Shown here one piece after another: positions 48,387-57,922 of a stretch of DNA of 64,000 nucleotides (within the stretch, counting starts at the first letter, position 1; every line of letters starts with the position of its first letter). A program made the position numbers and the translations under genes. The notes beneath the pieces were generated by a model. It made no database searches, had not been told where the DNA came from, and saw nothing but the letters and a program-made list of their open reading frames with translations. This stretch comes from Methylorubrum sp. B1-46 (GTDB taxonomy: Bacteria > Pseudomonadota > Alphaproteobacteria > Rhizobiales > Beijerinckiaceae), in contig NZ_CP088247.1 of assembly GCF_021117295.1 (NCBI RefSeq), positions 3,487,001-3,551,000 of the forward strand. Direction: 5' to 3'.

Positions 48387-51104
48387 TCAGCTCGCCTTCG
48401 TCTTCGCCGGAGCCTTCTTTGCAGCCGCCGGCTTGGCCGCGGCCTTCGTTACCGTCTTGGCGGCCGTCTTGCGCACGGCCGGCTTCTTCGCCTCGCCGGC
48501 CTCCGCCTTCTTCGCGGGTGCGCGAGAGCGGGCCGCCGTCTTGCGGACCGGCTTCTTGCCGCCGCCCGCGGCGCGCTTGGCGTTGACGAGGTCGATCGCC
48601 TGTTCGAGCGTCAGGCTCTCGGCGCTCATCGTCTTCGGCAGGGTCGCATTGACCGAGCCGTCGCTGACATAGGGACCGTACTTGCCGGCCTTGACCACGA
48701 GGGCGGCCCCGTCCGGGTGTGCGCCGAGAGTGCGGCCGGGATCGGAGGAGGGGCGCCCGCGCCCGCCGCCCTGCTCCTTGGCGACGATGAGGTCGATGGC
48801 GCGGTTGGCGCCGATTTCCAACACGTCGTCGTCACGCCCGAGATTGGCGTAGGTCTTCCCGTGCTGCACGTAGGGGCCGAAGCGGCCGAGATTGGCCAGG
48901 ATCGGCTCGCCGGTCTCGGGATGCTTGGCCACTTCGCGCGGCAGCGACAGCAGGCGTAGCGCGATCTCCAGGGTCACGCTGCCCGGCGTGGTGCCCTTGG
49001 GCAACGAGGAGCGTTTGGGCTTCTCGGCCCCCTTCTCGGCGGACGCCTCGCCGAGCTGCACGAACGGCCCGAAACGCCCGTCGCGCAGGGTCACGGGCAG
49101 GCCGGTGGCGGGATCGTCGCCGAGCACCCGCACGCCCGGCTGGCCGCCCTCGGTCGAGGAACCGTCACCCTCGCCCTCGACGCCGGAGGCCGAGAGCTGG
49201 CGGGTGTACTTGCACTCGGGGTAGTTCGAGCAGCCGATGAAGGCGCCGAACTTGCCGAGCTTGAGCGAGAGCTGGCCCGAACCGCAGGTCGGGCAGGCGC
49301 GCGGATCGCCGCCATCCGCCTTCTCGGGGAAGATGTGCGGCCCGAGCAGGCCGTTGAGCGCCTCCAGCACCTCCGCAACGCGCAGTTCCTTAGTGCCGCC
49401 GATGGCGGCGGAAAAATCGCGCCAGAAGTCACGCAGCACGGTGCGCCAGTCGATCTCGGCATTCGAGACCCGGTCGAGCTGTTCCTCCAGGCTCGCCGTG
49501 AAATCGTACTCGACGTAGCGCTTGAAGAAGCTCTCAAGGAAGCCGGTGACGAGCCGCCCCTTGTCTTCGGGCTGGAGGCGCTTCTTCTCGATCCGGACGT
49601 ATTCGCGATCGCGCAGGGTCTGCAACACCGCGGCGTAGGTCGAGGGCCGGCCGATGCCGAGCTCCTCCATCCGCTTGACGAGGCTAGCCTCGGAATAGCG
49701 CGGCGGCGGCTCAGTGAAATGCTGGGTTGAGGCGATGCGCTCGCGCTTCAACGGGTCGCCTGCCTTCATCGCCGGCAGGCGCTTGCCCTCCTCGTCCTCC
49801 TCGTCGTCCTTGCCCTCCTGGTAGAGGGCGAGGAAGCCGTCGAACTTCACGACCTGACCCGTGGCGCGCAGGTCGATCCGCCGCGGGCCGACGCTCGCGG
49901 TCACCTCGACGGTGGTGCGCTCCAGCTCGGCCGATTCCATCTGGCTGGCGATGGTGCGCGTCCAGATCAGTTCGTAGAGCTTGGCCTGCTCCGGCTCGAG
50001 ATAGCGGGCGATCTGCTTGGGCAGACGGCCCATATCGGTCGGGCGCACGGCTTCGTGGGCCTCCTGCGCGTTCTTGGCCTTGACCGAGTATTTGCGCGGG
50101 GCGCCGGGGACGTAGTCGTCGCCGAATTCGCGGCCGATCACCCGGCGGGCATCAGCAATCGCCTCCGGCGCCATGTCGACGCCGTCGGTTCGCATGTAGG
50201 TGATGATGCCGACGGTCTCGCCGCCGACATCGACGCCCTCGTAGAGCCGCTGTGCCACGCGCATGGTCTGGGCCGGGGCCATCCCGAGCTTGCGTGAGGC
50301 TTCCTGCTGGAGCGTCGAGGTGGTGAAGGGCGGCTGCGGATGGCGCTTGGCGGGCTTGGCCTCGACGCTCGCCACCTGGAAGGTCGCGAGTTCGAGGTCG
50401 CGCTTGAAGGCCGCCGCCTCCTCGGCATTTCCGACATCGAGGCGCTGGATGCGCTTCCCGTCGGCGCCGACGAGGCGGGCCTCGAACACGCCGCCGTTCT
50501 CGGTCGCGAGCGTGGCGACGATCGACCAGTACTCGCGCGGTTTGAAGCGCTCGATCTCCATCTCGCGCTCGACCACGAGACGCAGCGCGACCGACTGCAC
50601 CCGGCCGGCGGACTTGGCGCCGGGCAGCTTGCGCCACAGCACCGGCGACAGTTTGAAACCGACGAGGTAATCGAGCGCGCGCCGCGCCAGATAGGCATCG
50701 ACCAGCGCCTGATCAATCTCGCGGGGCTTGCGCATCGCCGCGTCGACCGAGGCCTTGGTGATGGCGTTGAAGGTCACCCGCTCGACCGGGATGCCCTTGA
50801 GTGCCTTGCGGGCCGTGAGCGCCTCGATGACGTGCCAGGAGATCGCCTCGCCCTCGCGATCCGGATCGGTGGCGAGGATGAGCTTCTCAGCGCCCTTCAC
50901 GGCGCGCGCGATCTCGGAGACGCGCTTCGAGCCGCGATCCTCCAGCTCCCAGATCATGGCGAAATCGGCCTCCGGATCGACCGAGCCGTCCTTGGCCGGC
51001 AGATCGCGGATATGGCCGAAGGAGGCCAGAACCTCGTAATCGCGCCCCAGGTATTTGTTGATCGTCTTGGCCTTGGCCGGCGACTCGACGACGACGACTT
51101 TCAT
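48387..51104 (-). CDS. topA: DNA topoisomerase I
   Basis: 905 residues. It relaxes negative supercoils. The Toprim domain starts 'VVVESPAKAKTI' and holds the metal acidic triad in 'ATDPDREGEA'. The nucleophile Tyr303 lies in 'GIITYMRTDGVDM'. The core is followed by one four-Cys zinc ribbon ('CPTCGSGQL...CSNYPEC', near 600-625), then three or four topoisomerase C-terminal repeats ('LRDGRFGPFVQLGE', 'NLGRFGPYVQHGKTYANL', 'VKAGKYGPYVSDG'). The last 60 residues are Lys/Ala/Thr-rich, histone H1-like, and likely bind DNA. Usual partner dprA lies 5.6 kb away on the other strand. Confidence 0.96.
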   Translation of the reverse strand: MKVVVVESPAKAKTINKYLGRDYEVLASFGHIRDLPAKDGSVDPEADFAMIWELEDRGSKRVSEIARAVKGAEKLILATDPDREGEAISWHVIEALTARKALKGIPVERVTFNAITKASVDAAMRKPREIDQALVDAYLARRALDYLVGFKLSPVLWRKLPGAKSAGRVQSVALRLVVEREMEIERFKPREYWSIVATLATENGGVFEARLVGADGKRIQRLDVGNAEEAAAFKRDLELATFQVASVEAKPAKRHPQPPFTTSTLQQEASRKLGMAPAQTMRVAQRLYEGVDVGGETVGIITYMRTDGVDMAPEAIADARRVIGREFGDDYVPGAPRKYSVKAKNAQEAHEAVRPTDMGRLPKQIARYLEPEQAKLYELIWTRTIASQMESAELERTTVEVTASVGPRRIDLRATGQVVKFDGFLALYQEGKDDEEDEEGKRLPAMKAGDPLKRERIASTQHFTEPPPRYSEASLVKRMEELGIGRPSTYAAVLQTLRDREYVRIEKKRLQPEDKGRLVTGFLESFFKRYVEYDFTASLEEQLDRVSNAEIDWRTVLRDFWRDFSAAIGGTKELRVAEVLEALNGLLGPHIFPEKADGGDPRACPTCGSGQLSLKLGKFGAFIGCSNYPECKYTRQLSASGVEGEGDGSSTEGGQPGVRVLGDDPATGLPVTLRDGRFGPFVQLGEASAEKGAEKPKRSSLPKGTTPGSVTLEIALRLLSLPREVAKHPETGEPILANLGRFGPYVQHGKTYANLGRDDDVLEIGANRAIDLIVAKEQGGGRGRPSSDPGRTLGAHPDGAALVVKAGKYGPYVSDGSVNATLPKTMSAESLTLEQAIDLVNAKRAAGGGKKPVRKTAARSRAPAKKAEAGEAKKPAVRKTAAKTVTKAAAKPAAAKKAPAKTKAS

Positions 51105-51253
51105 GAACCTCTGCCTCTCGCCAGAGCCTCACCGCGGGTACGGTTTTGGGGATGGCGCGGATAGCGTACCGGTCGGAGGCCGGCTCTCGCGCCGCGCAGA
51201 AGTGGGTGAGCGGCGCGGCGTTGTCAAATCGGGAGAACGGGTGAGACCTTCTC

Positions 51254-52207
51254 TCAAATCCCCGCGTACCACTCGTAGCCGCGGTCTTCCCAGTAGCCGC
51301 CCCCACCGTCGCCGATGCCTTTCAGGCTCTCGGTCACCTCGATCCGCATGATGTATTTCGCCTGCTTGTAGCCGAGTTGCCGCTCAACCCGAAGGCGTAA
51401 CGGGGCCCCGTTCGAGACCGGCAGGGCCTGGCCGTTGAGATCGTAGGCGAGGATCGTCTGCGGGTGGTAGGCGTCGGTGAGATCGATGCTTTCATAGTAG
51501 CGGACCGGGATGCCCTGGGCCTCGTCGCCCTCGTCAGCCGGCGCTTCCAACCCTGCGGCCTGCGAATCGCTCGCCTGATTTTCCGCGCCCTCGGGCCGCT
51601 GCTCCATCCCGGGATTGGCGGACTTCTCCGCGGGCTCCTCGGCCTCCTCCGGCTCCTCGCGCGCGGCGTACTCCATCGTGTCGGCGCAGTGGAACACGAC
51701 GTAGCGGGCGTTCGGCTTCAGACCGGCGCGCTGCAGCACCTCGGAGAGGGGCACGCCGGTCCACTTGCCGATGGCGCTCCAGCCCTCGACGCAATCGTGC
51801 CGGGTCGTCTGGGTGCGGGCGGGCAGCGCCCGTAGGTCGGAGAGGCTCAAATCCTGCGGTCGCTCGACGAGGCCGTCGATGCGGAGGCGGAACGCCTCGA
51901 AGCTTTTGGCGGCGAGCGCCTTGTAGGCGCGGTCCGGCGGATCGATCGTGCCGTTCGGCTTGAACCAGGGCGAAATCTCCGAATCCGGAAACTCCTTGGC
52001 GAGCGAGGCCGGCGTCAGCAGCAGGCGCTGCACGAACAGGTTGGCATCCTCCCCGAGCTTGAGCGTGCTCTGGCCCGTGGGGCTCGCGGCGAAGCGGTCG
52101 CAGCCGCCGAGCGCCGCGGCGCCGAGGAGGCCGACCGCCGCCGTGAGGAAGCCGCGGCGGTGGGGGCGAGGGATGTGCAGGCGGGGTCTCGCGACGCGGC
52201 GTTTCAT
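51254..52207 (-). CDS. Exported molybdopterin oxidoreductase (sulfite oxidase/YedY fold)
   Basis: 317 residues. The N-terminus has a Tat signal 'PHRRGFLTAAVGLLG' (Arg17-Arg18) followed by Cys36 in 'LGGC', which could be lipidated. The Mo-ligating Cys is Cys139 in 'TRHDCVEGWSAIGKWTGVPL'. 'NGAPLRLRVERQLGYKQAKYI' matches the sulfite-oxidase fold's cofactor-binding end. An acidic, Pro/Ala/Glu-rich insertion (about 183-231) breaks the fold after 'HCADTMEY'. The start overlaps the cytochrome b stop as ATGA, so cytochrome b is its likely electron donor, as MsrQ is for MsrP. Substrate is unknown; protein methionine sulfoxide or a small S/N-oxide are candidates. Confidence 0.88.
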   Translation of the reverse strand: MKRRVARPRLHIPRPHRRGFLTAAVGLLGAAALGGCDRFAASPTGQSTLKLGEDANLFVQRLLLTPASLAKEFPDSEISPWFKPNGTIDPPDRAYKALAAKSFEAFRLRIDGLVERPQDLSLSDLRALPARTQTTRHDCVEGWSAIGKWTGVPLSEVLQRAGLKPNARYVVFHCADTMEYAAREEPEEAEEPAEKSANPGMEQRPEGAENQASDSQAAGLEAPADEGDEAQGIPVRYYESIDLTDAYHPQTILAYDLNGQALPVSNGAPLRLRVERQLGYKQAKYIMRIEVTESLKGIGDGGGGYWEDRGYEWYAGI

Positions 52208-53154
52208 CGGGCCTCTCCCGAATCGGCGGGAAGCTTTCGGCGCTCGATCACGAACCAGCCGGTGATCATGCTGCGCATGTTGTTGGCCACGCCCGAGAGC
52301 AGGACGAGCAGGACGTGGACGATCACGAACAGCACCAGCAGGTTCGTGACGATGAAGTGGACCGTGCGGGCCGATTGCCGACCGCCGAACAGGTCGGGCA
52401 GCGGCACCACGGCGTTGACGCCCGGCGACATCGCCAGCCCGGTGAGCAGCATCAGGGGCAGCAGCACCGCGACGACGATCAGATAGGAGAGCTTCTGCAG
52501 CACGTTGTAGCGCTTGGCTTCCTCGCCTTCGGGGAAGTGCAGAGTCAGGTGCTCGCGGATCGAGGAGCCGAATCCGCGCATCTGGTCGCCGTCGGGGATG
52601 AGGCGGCGGCGCAACTGCCCGGTTCCGATGCCGTAGAGGAGATAGATCAAGCCGTTGATGACGAAGGCCCAGGCGAACAGGAAGTGCCAGCGCCGCCCGG
52701 TGGCGAGATCCTGATGCGCCGGCAAGGTCGACCATGACGGGAAGGCGCGGCCCGCGGGCCGACCGTTGAGGTTCGACAGGCCGAGCACGCCGGTGGTGTC
52801 GAAGGTGTGGCCCGCGACATAGACGATGCCGCGCGGCGTGCCGTCATCCCGCTGGTCGTCGGTGATGGCGACGAACGGCATGTCGAAGGTCGAGGCCGCG
52901 CCCCAGTACAGCGCCGGATGGGCGTTGAAGATCTGCAAGCCGCTCATCAGCAGGATGGCGAGGCAGACCACGTTGATCCAATGCGTCAGCCGGATCACCA
53001 GCGGGTGGCGAAACATCCAGCGCCGCCGCACCGTCTCCACGATGTCCGGCCCCGAGAGCGTCGATCCTGCGGCCACGGCGCGGCTGTTCCCTGTTGCAGC
53101 ACCCCGCGCCGGGGGGAGGGACCGCTCGGCACGGGAGGACTTGGAAGGCTTCAT
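52204..53154 (-). CDS. Cytochrome b561-type membrane subunit
   Basis: 316 residues. Four membrane helices are visible at about 53-75, 155-175, 215-242 and 270-292. Candidate haem ligands are His50, His58 in 'HPLVIRLTHWINVV', His157 in 'RRWHFLFAWAFVING', and His in 'RTVHFIVTNLLVLFVIVHVLLVLL'. This resembles hydrogenase/formate-dehydrogenase gamma-type cytochrome b rather than MsrQ, which has six helices. A periplasmic loop of about 75 residues lies between helices 1 and 2. It is the first gene of a two-gene unit with the molybdoenzyme, passing quinol electrons to it or taking electrons from it. Confidence 0.88.
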   Translation of the reverse strand: MKPSKSSRAERSLPPARGAATGNSRAVAAGSTLSGPDIVETVRRRWMFRHPLVIRLTHWINVVCLAILLMSGLQIFNAHPALYWGAASTFDMPFVAITDDQRDDGTPRGIVYVAGHTFDTTGVLGLSNLNGRPAGRAFPSWSTLPAHQDLATGRRWHFLFAWAFVINGLIYLLYGIGTGQLRRRLIPDGDQMRGFGSSIREHLTLHFPEGEEAKRYNVLQKLSYLIVVAVLLPLMLLTGLAMSPGVNAVVPLPDLFGGRQSARTVHFIVTNLLVLFVIVHVLLVLLSGVANNMRSMITGWFVIERRKLPADSGEAR

Positions 53155-53162
53155 TCGACACG

Positions 53163-53193
53163 AAAAGGCCCGCCCGGTCTAACCGGGCGGGCC
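53163..53193 (-). terminator. Rho-independent terminator of the Met-rich peptide gene
   Basis: A perfect 11-bp stem (53167-53177 with 53183-53193) with a five-base loop, followed by TTTT on the minus strand. It lies 47 bases after that gene's stop and directly before the cytochrome b start, separating the two units. Confidence 0.88.
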
Positions 53194-53240
53194 GAGGATC
53201 GCCTAGATGGCGCGTTGGTCACAGTCGGGTGACGAGTGGC

Positions 53241-53528
53241 TCACATCCCGCCCGCACCGGACTCCATGCCGGAGCCGGAATTCATGCGCTTCGAGCGCAT
53301 CATCTTCTTGCTCTTCATCGGCTTTTTCATCTTCTTGGAGCTGCGCTTCATCGGGCGCTGCTCCTGGGCCATGTCGTCGCCCATGGCGCCCTGCTGCATT
53401 TGGCCGCCCATTTGCCCACCCATGCCGGGCTCCATGCCGCCTCGCTGCATGCCCTGAGCGTAGGCGCCCGACGAGAGGGCGAGACCGAGCGAGAGCGCGC
53501 CAGCGGTCAGAAGAAGTCGCGTATTCAT
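53241..53528 (-). CDS. Secreted Met/Lys/Gly-rich peptide
   Basis: 95 residues. A good signal peptide ends at about residue 24 (SGAYAQ). The mature part of about 70 residues has 15 Met, spaced as Gly-Gly-Gln-Met repeats first and then a Lys/Ser/Met block ('[18 protein letters not shown]'). There are no Cys, and no fold is expected. Met-rich periplasmic peptides can bind copper(I), and the cationic half could bind nucleic acid or polyanions; both are guesses. It has its own terminator. Similar 'pentapeptide MXXX'-like secreted peptides are frequent in Methylobacterium. Confidence 0.7.
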   Translation of the reverse strand: MNTRLLLTAGALSLGLALSSGAYAQGMQRGGMEPGMGGQMGGQMQQGAMGDDMAQEQRPMKRSSKKMKKPMKSKKMMRSKRMNSGSGMESGAGGM

Positions 53529-53800
53529 CGGCTACCTTTCGCTTCCGGGCCCGCGGGCGAATGCCGGGACAGGCATTCGGCAGGCTCAGGCCCAAACAGA
53601 TGTTTGAAAAACGGAAGCGCGACCGGATCGTTCAAATTCTTCTCGATCACGGGCTCGCGATGACGAAGAAAATCTCTCAGCCGCGACCGGACTGGATCGT
53701 TTTCCTCGCAGCGTCGATCGCACCGGCCACCGGACGCTCCCGCGCCTTGCCGCGTCCCTTCGAGACACCTATAGCGCAGGTCCGACGACAGAACCGCCGC

Positions 53801-54748
53801 ATGACCGCTCAGACCGCACCCGCCTTCCCGCACCGGCACCTGCTCGGCATCGAAGGCCTGAGCCGTCCGGATATCGAATCGCTCCTGGAGCGGGCCGACG
53901 CCGCCGTCGCCCTGTCGCGGCAGGTCGAGAAGAAGCGCAACGTCCTGCGCGGCCGCACGCAGATCAACCTGTTCTTCGAGCCCTCGACCCGCACGCAATC
54001 CTCGTTCGAACTCGCGGGCAAGCGGCTCGGCGCCGACGTGATGAACATGTCGGTGGCCTCGTCCTCGGTGAAGAAGGGCGAGACGCTGATCGACACCGCG
54101 GCGACGCTCAACGCCATGCGGCCCGACATCATCGTGGTGCGCCACCACGCGGCGGGCGCCGTGCATCTTCTGGCCCGCAAGGTCGATTGCGCGGTGGTCA
54201 ACGCCGGCGATGGCGCCCACGAGCACCCGACCCAGGCGCTGCTGGACGCGCTGACCATCCGCCGCAACAAGGGCGGCATCGAGGGGCTTCAGGTCGCGAT
54301 CTGCGGCGATGTCCTGCACTCGCGTGTGGCGCGCTCCAACATCATCCTGCTCCAGGCGCTCGGCGCCCGTGTGCGGGTGATCGGCCCCTCGACGCTGCTG
54401 CCGACCGGCATCGAGCGCTTCGGCGTCGAAGTTTTCACCGATATGCGCGCGGGGCTGAAGGGCAGCGACATCGTGATGATGCTGCGCCTGCAGCGCGAGC
54501 GCATGAACGGCTCCTTCGTGCCGAGCGTGAAGGAATATTTCCGCTATTACGGTCTCGACGGCGACAAGCTGGCGCTGGCCAAGCCCGACGCGCTGGTGAT
54601 GCATCCGGGTCCCATGAACCGCGGCGTCGAGATTTCTTCCGAAATCGCCGATGGGGCGCAATCGCTGATCCGCGAGCAGGTCGAGATGGGCGTCGCCGTG
54701 CGCATGGCCGTGCTGGAAGCGCTGGCGACCCACTTGCCGAACGGGTGA
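53801..54748 (+). CDS. pyrB: Aspartate carbamoyltransferase catalytic subunit
   Basis: 315 residues from the ATG at 53801; the frame is open far upstream but only from 53801 does family similarity begin. It joins carbamoyl phosphate and aspartate, the first committed pyrimidine step. Signatures: carbamoyl-phosphate loop '[16 protein letters not shown]', '[16 protein letters not shown]' and '[14 protein letters not shown]'. Aspartate loop '[15 protein letters not shown]' is present. No pyrI follows. Instead a dihydroorotase-like gene without metal ligands follows after 5 bases, as in the Pseudomonas PyrB-PyrC' complex. Confidence 0.96.
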   Translation: MTAQTAPAFPHRHLLGIEGLSRPDIESLLERADAAVALSRQVEKKRNVLRGRTQINLFFEPSTRTQSSFELAGKRLGADVMNMSVASSSVKKGETLIDTAATLNAMRPDIIVVRHHAAGAVHLLARKVDCAVVNAGDGAHEHPTQALLDALTIRRNKGGIEGLQVAICGDVLHSRVARSNIILLQALGARVRVIGPSTLLPTGIERFGVEVFTDMRAGLKGSDIVMMLRLQRERMNGSFVPSVKEYFRYYGLDGDKLALAKPDALVMHPGPMNRGVEISSEIADGAQSLIREQVEMGVAVRMAVLEALATHLPNG

Positions 54749-54753
54749 CCCAA

Positions 54754-56058
54754 ATGAGCGCGCTCGTCTTCTCCAACGCCCAGCTCCTCGACCCCGCCAC
54801 CGGCCGCGAGGGTCCCGGCGCCGTGCTCGTGCGCGACGGCCGCATCGCCGATGTCGCCTGGGATGGCGCGCCCGGCGCACCGGAGGATGCCCAAAACATC
54901 GACTGCGGTGGGCTCACCCTCGCCCCCGGCCTGATCGATCTGCGCGCCTTCGTCGGCGAGCCCGGCGCCGAGCATCGCGAGACCCTGGCCTCGGCGAGCG
55001 CGGCCGCGGCGGCCGGCGGCGTGACGACGCTCGTCTGCATGCCCGACACCAACCCCGTCATCGACGGGCCGGCCATCGTCGATTTCGTGCTGCGCCGCGC
55101 CCGCGACACGGCGAGCGTCAATGTGCTGCCGGCGGCTGCCATCACCAAGGGCTTGGCCGGCCGCGAGATGACCGAGTTCGGCCTGCTCGCGGAAGCCGGG
55201 GCCGTCGCCTTCACCGACGGGCTCAAGGCCGTCACCAACGCCCAGGTGATGCGCCGCGCGCTGACCTACGCACGGGATTTCGGCGCGCTGCTGATGCAGC
55301 ACGTCGAGGAGCCGGACCTCGTCGGCGACGGCGTGATGAACGAAGGCGAGATGGCCTCGCGGCTGGGCCTGCTCGGCATTCCCCGCGAGGCCGAGACGGT
55401 GATGCTGGAGCGCGACATCCGCCTCGTGCGCCTCACCGGAGGGCGCTACCACGCGGCGATGATCTCCTGCGCCGACTCGGTCGAGATCGTGAGGCGCGCC
55501 AAGGCGGCGGGCCTGCCCGTGACCTGCGGCGTCTCGGTCAACAACCTCGTGCTCAACGAGGGCGACATCGGCCACTACCGCACCTTCTGCAAGCTCTCGC
55601 CGCCGTTGCGCCGCGAGGACGACCGGGCGGCGGTGATCGCCGCGCTCAACGAGGGCGTGATCGACGTCATCGTCTCCGATCACAACCCGCAGGACGTCGA
55701 GACCAAGCGTCTGCCCTTCGCCGAGGCCGCCGACGGCGCGCTCGGCATCGAGACGCTGCTCGGCGCGAGCCTTCGCCTGCTCCATACCGGCGACGTGAGC
55801 CTGAAGACGCTGCTCGGCGCGCTCTCGGCCAACCCGGCGAGGCTGCTCGGTCGCGAGGCCGGGCGCCTGGAGAAAGGCGCCCCCGCCGATCTCGTGCTGA
55901 TCGACCCCGACCTTCCTTACGTGCTGGACAAGCGGCACCTGAAGTCCCGCTCGAAGAATTCGCCCTTCGACGAGGCGCGGCTCCAGGGCGCGGCGGTGCT
56001 GACGCTGGTCGGCGGCCGGATCGTCCACCGCTCCGACCTTTCGGCCATCGCCGCATGA
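54754..56058 (+). CDS. pyrX: Dihydroorotase-like protein, probably non-catalytic (PyrC'/PyrX type)
   Basis: 434 residues with the length and fold of class I dihydroorotase: '[20 protein letters not shown]', '[15 protein letters not shown]', '[14 protein letters not shown]' and '[16 protein letters not shown]'. The catalytic metal ligands are missing. The Asp-x-His-x-His site reads Asp62-Leu-Arg64-Ala-Phe66. The His of the usual HVS block is Met236 ('AAMISC'), and the TPHH block is Ser-Val-Asn-Asn (261-264). Asp309 of 'SDHNPQ' remains. The protein therefore should not hydrolyse dihydroorotate and most likely stabilises PyrB, as PyrC' does in Pseudomonas. The stop overlaps plsY as ATGA. An active pyrC must lie elsewhere. 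Confidence 0.88.
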   Translation: MSALVFSNAQLLDPATGREGPGAVLVRDGRIADVAWDGAPGAPEDAQNIDCGGLTLAPGLIDLRAFVGEPGAEHRETLASASAAAAAGGVTTLVCMPDTNPVIDGPAIVDFVLRRARDTASVNVLPAAAITKGLAGREMTEFGLLAEAGAVAFTDGLKAVTNAQVMRRALTYARDFGALLMQHVEEPDLVGDGVMNEGEMASRLGLLGIPREAETVMLERDIRLVRLTGGRYHAAMISCADSVEIVRRAKAAGLPVTCGVSVNNLVLNEGDIGHYRTFCKLSPPLRREDDRAAVIAALNEGVIDVIVSDHNPQDVETKRLPFAEAADGALGIETLLGASLRLLHTGDVSLKTLLGALSANPARLLGREAGRLEKGAPADLVLIDPDLPYVLDKRHLKSRSKNSPFDEARLQGAAVLTLVGGRIVHRSDLSAIAA

Positions 56059-56663
56059 CCACGCTGCTTGCGGCCGGCTGGCCGGCCCTGATCGCCGCCC
56101 TCGTCTTCGGCTACGCCTGCGGCGCGATCCCCTTCGGCCTGATCCTGACGAAGTTCGCCGGCCTCGGCGACGTTCGCGCGATCGGTTCGGGCAATATCGG
56201 CGCGACCAATGTGCTGCGCACCGGCCGCAAGGGGTTGGCGGCCGCGACCCTTCTCTGCGACGCGCTGAAGGGCACGCTGCCGGTGCTCGCCGCCGGCCAT
56301 TGGGGGGAGGGACCGGCACTGGCCGCCGGGCTCGGCGCCTTCCTCGGCCATCTCTTTCCGGTCTGGCTCGGCTTCAAGGGCGGCAAGGGGGTGGCGACCT
56401 TCATCGGCGTGCTGCTGGCGCTGAGCCCGCTGACCTTGCTCGCCTTCGCCGCGATCTGGCTCGGGCTGGCCTTCGCCCTGAAATACTCCTCGCTGGCCGC
56501 GCTCGCGGCTTCGGCCGCCACGCCCCTCGTTCTGTGGGCCCTCGGACACGGAGCGGTTGCAGCGCTCTTCCTCGTGCTCGCGGCGCTGCTATGGTGGAAG
56601 CACGCGCCCAACATTCGCCGACTCGCCGCCGGCACCGAGGGCCGGATCGGGCAGAAGGGCTGA
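56055..56663 (+). CDS. plsY: Acyl-phosphate:glycerol-3-phosphate acyltransferase
   Basis: 202 residues with five to six membrane helices. It acylates position 1 of glycerol-3-phosphate using acyl-phosphate, the first phospholipid step. The three cytoplasmic motifs are present: '[17 protein letters not shown]', '[18 protein letters not shown]' and 'LKYSSLAAL'. '[12 protein letters not shown]' opens the family's first helix loop. It overlaps the preceding dihydroorotase-like gene by four bases and precedes dprA by 32 bases, the usual alphaproteobacterial order. Confidence 0.95.
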   Translation: MTTLLAAGWPALIAALVFGYACGAIPFGLILTKFAGLGDVRAIGSGNIGATNVLRTGRKGLAAATLLCDALKGTLPVLAAGHWGEGPALAAGLGAFLGHLFPVWLGFKGGKGVATFIGVLLALSPLTLLAFAAIWLGLAFALKYSSLAALAASAATPLVLWALGHGAVAALFLVLAALLWWKHAPNIRRLAAGTEGRIGQKG

Positions 56664-56695
56664 GGACGGCCCCCTCCCGTCAGGAGGGGGACCGC

Positions 56696-57922
56696 ATGCA
56701 ACTCACCGATGGACAGCGCCTCGACTGGCTGCGGCTGATCCGCACCGACGGCATCGGCCCGCGCACGTTCCGCGGCCTGATCAACCGCTTCGGAAGCGCG
56801 TCCGCCGCCCTCGACGCCCTTCCGGACCTGACGAAGCGCACCGCCAAGCGCGCCGTGCCGCCCTCGAAGGCGGAGGCCGAGCGCGAGATGACCGCCGCCA
56901 CCCGCCTCGGCATCCGCTTCATCGCCATGGGGGAGACAGCCTACCCGAAGGCGCTCCACGCCACCGACACCGCCCCGCCGCTGATCGCGGTGCGCGGCGA
57001 TCCGGCCGCCCTGCTGAGGGCGTCCGTGGCGATCGTCGGCTCGCGCAACGCCTCGACGGCGGGCCTCGCCTTCACCGAACGGCTCGCCCGCGGGTTCGGT
57101 GAGGCCGGCCTCGTCGTCGTCTCGGGGCTCGCCCGCGGCATCGATGCCCGCGCCCACAGGGCCACGCTGTCGACCGGCACCGTCGCGGTCCTCGCTGGCG
57201 GGCAGGACCGGATCTATCCGGAGAACCATGCCGGCCTCGTCGAGGAGATCGTCGATGCGGGCGGGGCGGTGGTTGCCGAGATGCCGATGGGGTGGGTACC
57301 GCGCGGGCGCGACTTCCCCCGGCGCAACCGCATCATCTCGGGGCTCAGCCTCGGCACGGTCGTCGTCGAGGCCGCGCGCCGCTCCGGCTCGCTCATCACC
57401 GCCCGCTTCGCGCTGGAGCAGGGCCGTGAGGTGTTCGCGGTTCCCGGCTCCCCGCTCGATCCGCGGGCGGAAGGCACCAACGACCTGATCCGAGAGGGCG
57501 CGACATTGGTCGGCGAGGTCGAGCACGTCCTGTCCGTTCTCGCTCCGCTGATGGACGGGCACGCATCGCCCGCGGAAGGCCTGAACGACCGCCCCGAGAG
57601 GTCGGGCACACCCGATTACTGGGACGAGATCGATTTCGACGGCGGCTCGGCGACCGCCCTGCCGCTGTTTGCCGACGCGGCGGACACGGCCGGTTCTCTC
57701 GCGGAGCCCCAATCCGAACCGCACGACGATCGCGCCCGGCTGATCGCCTGCCTCAGCCCCACCCCGGTCGGCACCGACGAACTCGCCCGCTCATCCGGCC
57801 TACCGGTCCGGGTCGTGCAGACGACGCTGCTCGAACTCGAACTCGATGGCCGGATCGAGCGGCACGGAAGCGGGACGGTATCCCTGGCTTTGCCGGCATG
57901 GGTCGGACGATCCGGCTCGTGA
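56696..57922 (+). CDS. dprA: DNA-processing protein DprA
   Basis: 408 residues from the ATG at 56696 with AGGAGGGGG just ahead. It loads RecA on incoming single-stranded DNA during transformation. A SAM-like helical N-terminus ('DWLRLIRTDGIGPRTFRGLINRFGSASAAL') precedes the Rossmann core: 'VAIVGSRNASTAG', 'VVSGLARGIDARAHRATL', 'TVAVLAGGQDRIYPENH' and 'FPRRNRIISGLS'. A linker and a C-terminal winged helix ('LIACLSPTPVGTDELARSSGLPVRVVQTTLLELELDGRI', about 345-395) complete it. It ends the pyrB block. topA, often next, lies elsewhere. Confidence 0.95.
   Translation: MQLTDGQRLDWLRLIRTDGIGPRTFRGLINRFGSASAALDALPDLTKRTAKRAVPPSKAEAEREMTAATRLGIRFIAMGETAYPKALHATDTAPPLIAVRGDPAALLRASVAIVGSRNASTAGLAFTERLARGFGEAGLVVVSGLARGIDARAHRATLSTGTVAVLAGGQDRIYPENHAGLVEEIVDAGGAVVAEMPMGWVPRGRDFPRRNRIISGLSLGTVVVEAARRSGSLITARFALEQGREVFAVPGSPLDPRAEGTNDLIREGATLVGEVEHVLSVLAPLMDGHASPAEGLNDRPERSGTPDYWDEIDFDGGSATALPLFADAADTAGSLAEPQSEPHDDRARLIACLSPTPVGTDELARSSGLPVRVVQTTLLELELDGRIERHGSGTVSLALPAWVGRSGS

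Noticed and set aside
54754..56058. Straight annotation as active dihydroorotase PyrC
   Set aside because: Most metal ligands are replaced, so the label would be misleading even though the fold is the same.
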